Assembly (NCBI RefSeq): GCF_004331385.1
Contig: NZ_SJON01000009.1
Location: 62,001 to 126,000 of the forward strand
Reading direction: 5' to 3'
DNA length: 64,000 bases
Origin: Enterobacter quasihormaechei
GTDB taxonomy: Bacteria > Pseudomonadota > Gammaproteobacteria > Enterobacterales > Enterobacteriaceae
A program made the position numbers and the translations under genes. Under the pieces are notes generated by a model, which saw nothing but the letters and a program-made list of their open reading frames with translations, made no database searches and was not told the DNA's origin. Shown piece by piece: positions 56,345 through 64,000 of this stretch; the first letter of the stretch is position 1; each line of letters opens with the position of its first letter.

Positions 56345-57751
56345 CTATTCTATCATGCAGGTGCGCAGCGACCAGTAGCGTAATGTGATGTCGGACGCAC
56401 CTTCGACGCGCACCCGTGCCGGATGGTCAGGAAAATAGCGGCTGCTCATGACCCCTTCACCGTGATTGATGAAAATTTCGACGCTGGAACGGTCACACAG
56501 CACGCGCAAATGATTAACGTCACCCTTCCAGTAGCGGGTCAACGTTTCTCCGGTTTCCAGACTGGTGCGCGCCAGACGTAAACCCTCATCATCCATAACC
56601 AGCCGCAACGCACCGGCAAAATTCACCTTCACGTGCGAAGCGCTTAACTCGAACTCAAGGCGCGTCCCGTCCAGGTCCGGCGCATCGTCGGCGCGCCCCT
56701 GCCAGTGATGTTCATCCTCGCGCAGCGCTTCCAGCTCACGCACCGGCGTTTGCCAGAGCTTACCGTCGCGGTAGCGCAGCTCGCGTGGACAGGTCATCTG
56801 GTGGATCCAGCCGTGCGCGCGGGTGGGCTGAAGCATCTCCTCGCCGTCCGGCACGCCCATCCAGCCGATGAGAATGCGGCGGCCATCCTCTGCCACCGCG
56901 GTTTGTGGCGCATAAAACTCAAAGCCAGCGTCAAGCTCGTGCAGTTCGCCATGCGCAAAGGCAGACGTTTGATAATCAAATGCCCCGCTCATCCAGACGG
57001 CCGGATAGGTATTGAGATAGCGATGCGGCTCGCGCGCCAGCCCCTGCGGGCAGCAGATCAGCACGTGCGTGCCGTCGAGCGCAAAGAGATCCGGGCACTC
57101 CCACATATAGCCTGCGTCCGTAAGCCCGTTGACGCCGTGACCGGCGATTTCGCCGCAGGAGACCCAGGCGTGCAAATCGGCTGACGTAAACAGCAGCACC
57201 TTGCCGCGCTTATGCCGATCCTGCGCCCCGAGCACCATGTACCACTGCCCGTCATGGCGCCACACTTTCGGATCCCGAACGTGGCCGGTATACCCTTCCG
57301 GCAGGGGCAACACCGGCCCCAGCTTGGCAAAAGTGCCATCGTCGTTTTGCACCGCCAGACACTGCCAGGCGGTGCGGCCACCATCGTCAAACTTCACGTT
57401 GCCGGTATAGCACAGGGTCAGCACGCCGTTGTTATCCACGGCGCTGCCGGAGTAACAGCCGTTGCGGTCGTACTCTTCGTCGGGCATCAGCGCCATGGGC
57501 TCGTGCCGCCAGTGCACCAGATCCGCTGAACTCCAGTGTCCCCAGCACTTATAGCGATGATCGCTGTCCAGCGGGTTCCACTGATAGAACAGGTGGTAAC
57601 GTCCGGCAAACCAGATAAAGCCGTTCGGATCGTTCATCAGCCCCGTCACCGGCGCGGGATGCCACTGCGGATAATGGCTGTCTGCCAGCGCGCGCGGCTG
57701 GCCTTGCATCACGGCCTGCAACACGGCAGGCCAGCGGGAAGGTAACGTCAT
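56345..57751 (-). CDS. scrB: Sucrose-6-phosphate hydrolase ScrB
   Basis: 468 residues, GH32. Nucleophile Asp in MNDPNGFIWF near 39, transition-state RDPKVW near 157, acid Glu in WECPDLF near 214; a C-terminal beta-sandwich follows. It splits sucrose 6-phosphate to glucose 6-phosphate and fructose. Its ATG shares one base with the scrA stop (TAATG), so it is coupled to the transporter. Confidence 0.95.
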   Translation of the reverse strand: MTLPSRWPAVLQAVMQGQPRALADSHYPQWHPAPVTGLMNDPNGFIWFAGRYHLFYQWNPLDSDHRYKCWGHWSSADLVHWRHEPMALMPDEEYDRNGCYSGSAVDNNGVLTLCYTGNVKFDDGGRTAWQCLAVQNDDGTFAKLGPVLPLPEGYTGHVRDPKVWRHDGQWYMVLGAQDRHKRGKVLLFTSADLHAWVSCGEIAGHGVNGLTDAGYMWECPDLFALDGTHVLICCPQGLAREPHRYLNTYPAVWMSGAFDYQTSAFAHGELHELDAGFEFYAPQTAVAEDGRRILIGWMGVPDGEEMLQPTRAHGWIHQMTCPRELRYRDGKLWQTPVRELEALREDEHHWQGRADDAPDLDGTRLEFELSASHVKVNFAGALRLVMDDEGLRLARTSLETGETLTRYWKGDVNHLRVLCDRSSVEIFINHGEGVMSSRYFPDHPARVRVEGASDITLRYWSLRTCMIE

Positions 57752-59121
57752 TATTCAGAGTCCGTTTTATATTTCAGCAGCAGAGAGACGGTGAACGCCA
57801 CGCCAAAAGCAATCACCATACCGATGATATAGTTGAGCAGCGAACTGGCCTGGACGATCGCCATCCCGGGGAGCGCCGTCAGCCCAACGGCGGTCATGTA
57901 GACATGCACCGATACCACCCAGGCACCGCCCGCCGCGCCACCGATCAGCGCCGCGATAAACGGCTTCACGAAGCGCAGGTTAATACCAAAAATCGCCGCT
58001 TCGGTGATACCCAGCATCGCAGAAAACGCCGACGGTAAGGTAATGGCCTTGATTTTGGCATCGCGGGTTTTGAACCATACCGCCAGACACGCCCCGCCCT
58101 GTGCCACGTTCGCCATCGCCCAGATCGGCAGCAGGAAGTTAACGCCGATTGACGGATTACCCAGCAGCCCGGCCTCAATGGCGTGGAAGCTATGGTGAAT
58201 GCCGGTAATGACAATCACCGAATAAAGCCCACCGAACAGCAGCCCGGCCAGCCAGCCTGCGTGGGCAATGAGGGTGCTGAGAATGAAGGAGATCCCGTCG
58301 CCCAGCGCGCGCCCCGCCGGGCCAATAATCAACAGCGCAATAAAGCCGGAGATAATGACGGTCAGGAACGGCGTCAGGATCAGATCTAACGCATCCGGAA
58401 TCGCCCGGCGCAGCTGTTTTTCCACAATGCTCATAAACCATACCGCTAACAGCACCGGGAAGACGGTTCCCTGATAGCCAATCATGGCGATTTCGAGGCC
58501 GAAGAAGTTCATGGTGTGGAAGCCGGACGCCACGCCCCAGGCGTTGGTCAGCGCCGGGTGCGTCAGAATGCCGCCCAGCGTCGCGCCCAGATACGGGTTG
58601 CCGCCAAACTCGCGCGCGGCGGTGAAGCCAATCAGGATCGGCAAAATAATAAACGCCGCCGAGCTGCACATATCCAGCATGATATACAGCGCGTTATCCG
58701 GGTTGACCCAGCCGTAGGTTTTAACCATCCCGAGCAGGCCCATCAGCAGCCCCGAGGCCACAATCGCCGGGATAATCGGCACGAAAATATTGGAGAGCAA
58801 GCGCGCGATACGCTGGAACGGGTTCAGCTTGCGGGCCGCAATATCCGCCGCTTCCGATTTACTGGACTCGCTAATTCCTGCCGCCTGAATAAATGCCGCG
58901 TAAACCTTATTTACCACGCCCGTGCCGAAGATCACCTGCATCTGCCCGGCATTGCGAAAACAGCCCTTTACGCCTTCAACCTTGCCGATAGCCTGCTGGT
59001 CGGCAAGCGCATCGTCGACCAGCACCAGACGAAGGCGCGTGGCGCAGTGCGCCGCGCTGGCAATGTTCTCTTTGCCACCGAGCAGCGGAATAAGCTCGCG
59101 AGCAATATGATTAAAATCCAT
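57751..59121 (-). CDS. scrA: PTS sucrose transporter subunit IIBC ScrA
   Basis: 456 residues. The IIB domain (about 1-85) contains the phosphorylated Cys in SAAHCATRLRL (Cys26) and is followed by a IIC domain of about ten helices (110-456; ITGIHHSFHAIEAGL near 305). No IIA domain, so it uses glucose-specific IIA (Crr). It imports sucrose as the 6-phosphate. AGAGG precedes the ATG; scrY is 66 bases upstream. Confidence 0.95.
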   Translation of the reverse strand: MDFNHIARELIPLLGGKENIASAAHCATRLRLVLVDDALADQQAIGKVEGVKGCFRNAGQMQVIFGTGVVNKVYAAFIQAAGISESSKSEAADIAARKLNPFQRIARLLSNIFVPIIPAIVASGLLMGLLGMVKTYGWVNPDNALYIMLDMCSSAAFIILPILIGFTAAREFGGNPYLGATLGGILTHPALTNAWGVASGFHTMNFFGLEIAMIGYQGTVFPVLLAVWFMSIVEKQLRRAIPDALDLILTPFLTVIISGFIALLIIGPAGRALGDGISFILSTLIAHAGWLAGLLFGGLYSVIVITGIHHSFHAIEAGLLGNPSIGVNFLLPIWAMANVAQGGACLAVWFKTRDAKIKAITLPSAFSAMLGITEAAIFGINLRFVKPFIAALIGGAAGGAWVVSVHVYMTAVGLTALPGMAIVQASSLLNYIIGMVIAFGVAFTVSLLLKYKTDSE

Positions 59122-59187
59122 AGATACCTCTTCCTGACCTCTTTTTATGATGTTCGAAACGCCCCCGCGATGCGGGAGCGTGAAGGG

Positions 59188-61772
<2,585 letters not shown>

Positions 61773-61795
61773 ATCACCCTCTTAGCTAAATAATG

Positions 61796-61809
61796 TTAAA
61801 CCGGTTTAG
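61796..61809. promoter_or_regulatory. ScrR operator upstream of scrK
   Basis: TTAAACCGGTTTAG has one base different from the palindrome before scrY. It lies 24 bases from the scrK ATG. Confidence 0.8.
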
Positions 61810-61860
61810 CTATTTAAGCACAGGCGTGGTATTGGGGAAATAAGGCGAGGGAAAATTTGC

Positions 61861-63072
61861 TTAACGCACCCGATGGGGCCAGTGGATATCACCCACGCCG
61901 TTGAGCTGTGGACGGGCGAACAAAAAGCCCTGAAAGCGGCGAATACCGGCAGACTCAAGCCAGCACCACTCCTCTATCTTCTCAATTCCTTCCGCGACCA
62001 GGGTAATCTCCAGATCGGTGCAGCAGCTGATTATCGACTTCACAATCGCCTGTTTGGGGCCGCTCAGGTGGATATCGCTGACGATCTCCCTGTCGATTTT
62101 AAGCTTGTCCGGCTGGAATCGCGTGAGCAGCGACAGGCCGGCATAGCCGGAACCAAAATCATCTATCGCCAGCCCAACCCCCTCCGCGCGCAGCTGTTTG
62201 ATGGCGCTGTTGAACTGGTTGAAGCCGGAAATCATCTCGTTCTCAGTGACTTCAATGACCACCTGCTCTGGCTGGAGACCGTGCTGTTTGATCTGCGTCA
62301 CCAGAAACTCAACCGCACCGGGCACGTTAACCAGCGACATCGGCAGCAGATTCACCGCCAGCTTGTGGCTACCAATGCCCAGCTTTTTCGCCAGCGCAAA
62401 GGTCCAGGCTTTGGTTTGCAGGTCGACTTCGTAAATCCGTTGGTGATCGAGGCTTCTGAAGAAATGCTCCGGGCTACCGCCATCGTTTCCGCGTATGAGC
62501 GCCTCAAGAGAGCTGATTTTGCCTTCGGACGGCTCGACAATTGGTTGCAGCGCAAACTGGCAGGGCTGGCCCGCAAGCAGTCCTAACCCTTCACCAAACG
62601 GCGTGCTTTCCCGCGACAGCGTCCATTTATCAGGCTCATAGTTCGAAGCCCGTGGCGCAGAGATTTTGCCGGTGATAAAGGTCTGGATGAATTTGAAGAC
62701 CCGATCCTCAGAAGTGAGGTAGCTTTCCAGCTTGCTGTAATGCAGTACCGACGCCAGAATCGCCTTCGGGGTCTGAACCTCCAGGTCGAACCGCAGCATC
62801 CCCACGTTATCGAACCGTCTGCGCGGACCGTAGTCGCGCATCAGTTCCACTACGCCAGTATGTCGGTTATCTTCGCGGATGGTATTAAACAGCGCGACTA
62901 CGCTCTGTTCCGTTCCTTCAAGAATTTGCAGGACGTCACGGCCACTGGAGAGAAGAATGCCGGAGATGCCCTGCTCCGTATTGCGGATCCTGGCCTGTTC
63001 AACCAGCTCGCTTAACGCTGCGGAGGTGCAGGTTAAGCTCAGCTGGCTTCGATAAATGAGAGTTGTCAGCAC
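61861..63072 (-). CDS. Blue-light-regulated cyclic di-GMP phosphodiesterase (BLUF-EAL), BlrP1-type
   Basis: 403 residues. BLUF domain at 1-95 with flavin-site Tyr7 (LIYRS) and the RNTEQGISGILL/QILEG segment. EAL domain at about 165-395 with all catalytic motifs: SLEALIR, NLLPM, EVTENE, AIDDFGSGYAGL, LKIDRE, VAEGIE and FQGFLF. It follows Klebsiella BlrP1 closely (GQPCQFALQ, EEWCWLESAGIR). E. coli BluF (YcgF) has lost DDFG and the EG motif and is inactive; this one should hydrolyse cyclic di-GMP when lit. Own unit between scrK and a hydrolase gene. Confidence 0.9.
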   Translation of the reverse strand: MLTTLIYRSQLSLTCTSAALSELVEQARIRNTEQGISGILLSSGRDVLQILEGTEQSVVALFNTIREDNRHTGVVELMRDYGPRRRFDNVGMLRFDLEVQTPKAILASVLHYSKLESYLTSEDRVFKFIQTFITGKISAPRASNYEPDKWTLSRESTPFGEGLGLLAGQPCQFALQPIVEPSEGKISSLEALIRGNDGGSPEHFFRSLDHQRIYEVDLQTKAWTFALAKKLGIGSHKLAVNLLPMSLVNVPGAVEFLVTQIKQHGLQPEQVVIEVTENEMISGFNQFNSAIKQLRAEGVGLAIDDFGSGYAGLSLLTRFQPDKLKIDREIVSDIHLSGPKQAIVKSIISCCTDLEITLVAEGIEKIEEWCWLESAGIRRFQGFLFARPQLNGVGDIHWPHRVR

Positions 63073-63142
63073 AAAAGAGGTCCGATAGGGATATAGGCCA
63101 GAGCGGTACTGTTTAACACAGTTCCCCGGCGGGACCTAATCT

Positions 63143-63157
63143 ATTCCGCAGCGGAAT
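63143..63157. repeat. Palindrome at the end of the terminal hydrolase gene
   Basis: ATTCCGC-A-GCGGAAT, perfect 7-base arms, overlapping the stop of the minus-strand hydrolase gene by one base. A possible weak terminator, although there is no T run. Confidence 0.4.
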
Positions 63158-64000
63158 TAATTTTCCCCGATACGGCTGTCGATCCGCGCCTGCATGTAAT
63201 CGTAGAACGGATTCGACGTCACGCGCATTAGCGCATCTTTGCCGACGCTCAGCACCGATGTTTCTCCCCACAGGGCAATCGTCCCGAGGCTAATGCCATA
63301 GTGATTTTTTACCTCAGGATGTCGGCCATACAGATCGTCATTGGGCGGGAACGGAATGGCAACGTGCGACAGGGAATACACCTCTTGCGGATAAGAGACC
63401 GTCAGCGGCACCACCGTTTCCCGGGTGCTACCCGCTGGCGTTGCCTTTGCCACCATATCGAAGCTGTCGGGGCTGGCATTGGTTACAATCGTGACACTGT
63501 AACGTCTTTTTACCACGGGCAGCAGATCGGCCACCGCCGTCCAGGATGAAGGCCTGAACAGCGGACGGAAGCTCCCGGCCTGGTTGATATCAAATACCAC
63601 CAGTTCGCTACCGTTAGCCGGAAGCCGATCAAACAGTCCGGTAACCACGGCGCGGGTACTGACCGTTGAATCCATAACCGACTGAAACGCCAGAACCGGC
63701 GGGAGCTGCGCCAGTTTGTGGGCCTGAACATCGCGATTTAACTGCTCATGCAGCGCCTGGGTAAGCAGCCAGGACTGACGTGCCGCATTCACCGGAAACG
63801 AGTTGTATTTGTAAGGGTTGTATTCCGGCGCAATGTTGAGCCATGCGGCTTTGGCAAACGCCGGTAACATGGCCGGTAGCCCGGCGAAACCGGCAAAGCG
63901 AGCAAACGCCGTGACGCCAATCATCGGTGACAGCAAAACAATCTGCTGGGGTTTACGCAGTGCCGGCGCATCAAGGGCGTCGAGGGCATATTTCATCGCC
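63157..64000 (-). CDS. Alpha/beta hydrolase (5' end outside the window)
   Basis: At least 280 residues; the frame is open through base 64000, so the true N-terminus and the nucleophile-elbow Ser lie outside. An internal ATG at 63996 is not necessarily the start. Visible: LRKPQQIVLLSPMIGV after the elbow, Asp in FQSVMDSTVSTRA, and His in YSLSHVAIPFPPNDDLYG, completing a Ser-Asp-His triad pattern. Substrate unknown. Apart from a short palindrome at the stop, nothing in the gap to the BLUF-EAL gene. Confidence 0.75.
   Translation of the reverse strand, partial: AMKYALDALDAPALRKPQQIVLLSPMIGVTAFARFAGFAGLPAMLPAFAKAAWLNIAPEYNPYKYNSFPVNAARQSWLLTQALHEQLNRDVQAHKLAQLPPVLAFQSVMDSTVSTRAVVTGLFDRLPANGSELVVFDINQAGSFRPLFRPSSWTAVADLLPVVKRRYSVTIVTNASPDSFDMVAKATPAGSTRETVVPLTVSYPQEVYSLSHVAIPFPPNDDLYGRHPEVKNHYGISLGTIALWGETSVLSVGKDALMRVTSNPFYDYMQARIDSRIGEN

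Overview
The window is a gene-dense enteric gammaproteobacterial chromosome segment with moderately high GC. The central block (ydeE, eamA, marBAR, marC, sotB, ptrR, sad, glsB, yneG, uxaB, yneE) keeps the E. coli K-12 neighbourhood. Around it sit genes K-12 lacks but Enterobacter and Klebsiella often carry: the urtABCDE urea transporter, scrKYABR, a BlrP1-type BLUF-EAL protein and glgX-treY-treZ. The source is probably Enterobacter or a close relative; this is inferred from gene content and synteny, not from a marker gene.

Layout. 1-5.3 kb: urea ABC transporter (urtA cut by the window edge), followed by zinT behind a Zur-type palindrome. 6-10.4 kb: ydeE, eamA and the mar locus with a recognisable marO and marbox. 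10.4-18.9 kb: sotB, a tandem pair of PhzF-family genes, ptrR/sad, a chemoreceptor, glsB-yneG. 18.9-26.3 kb: a GAF-GGDEF cyclase, a GNAT, uxaB, the bestrophin yneE, another GNAT, a small membrane protein, a DipZ-like redox fusion and tam. 26.3-30 kb: a NudK-like hydrolase divergent from a DeoR-family regulator, a cytoplasmic GH28 protein, and queH. 30.2-32.7 kb: an AT-richer accessory patch with two unrecognised membrane-associated proteins and a GNAT/DUF1778 toxin-antitoxin pair. 32.7-38.6 kb: LysR/MFS efflux unit and a DUF969-DUF979-DUF2891 operon divergent from a winged-helix regulator.

38.6-44.9 kb: treZ-treY-glgX, which would convert glycogen or maltodextrin to trehalose. 45-51 kb: a streptothricin-acetyltransferase-like GNAT, a YghA-like SDR, an exported metallo-beta-lactamase-fold protein with a LysR gene, and a second LysR divergent from a UbiD-family decarboxylase. 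51-55.2 kb: VF530, digH, dsbG and a second chemoreceptor. 55.3-61.8 kb: complete sucrose PTS regulon scrKYABR with three ScrR-type operators. 61.9-64 kb: BLUF-EAL photoreceptor and a truncated alpha/beta hydrolase.

No rRNA, tRNA, insertion sequence, prophage or CRISPR array was seen. Three REP-type palindromes occur, all in the K-12-syntenic part. No intergenic gap exceeds 300 bases. The least explained pieces are the 30.2-31.8 kb gene pair, the DUF969/979/2891 operon with its structured leader and nested inverted repeats, and the DeoR/NudK/GH28 cluster.
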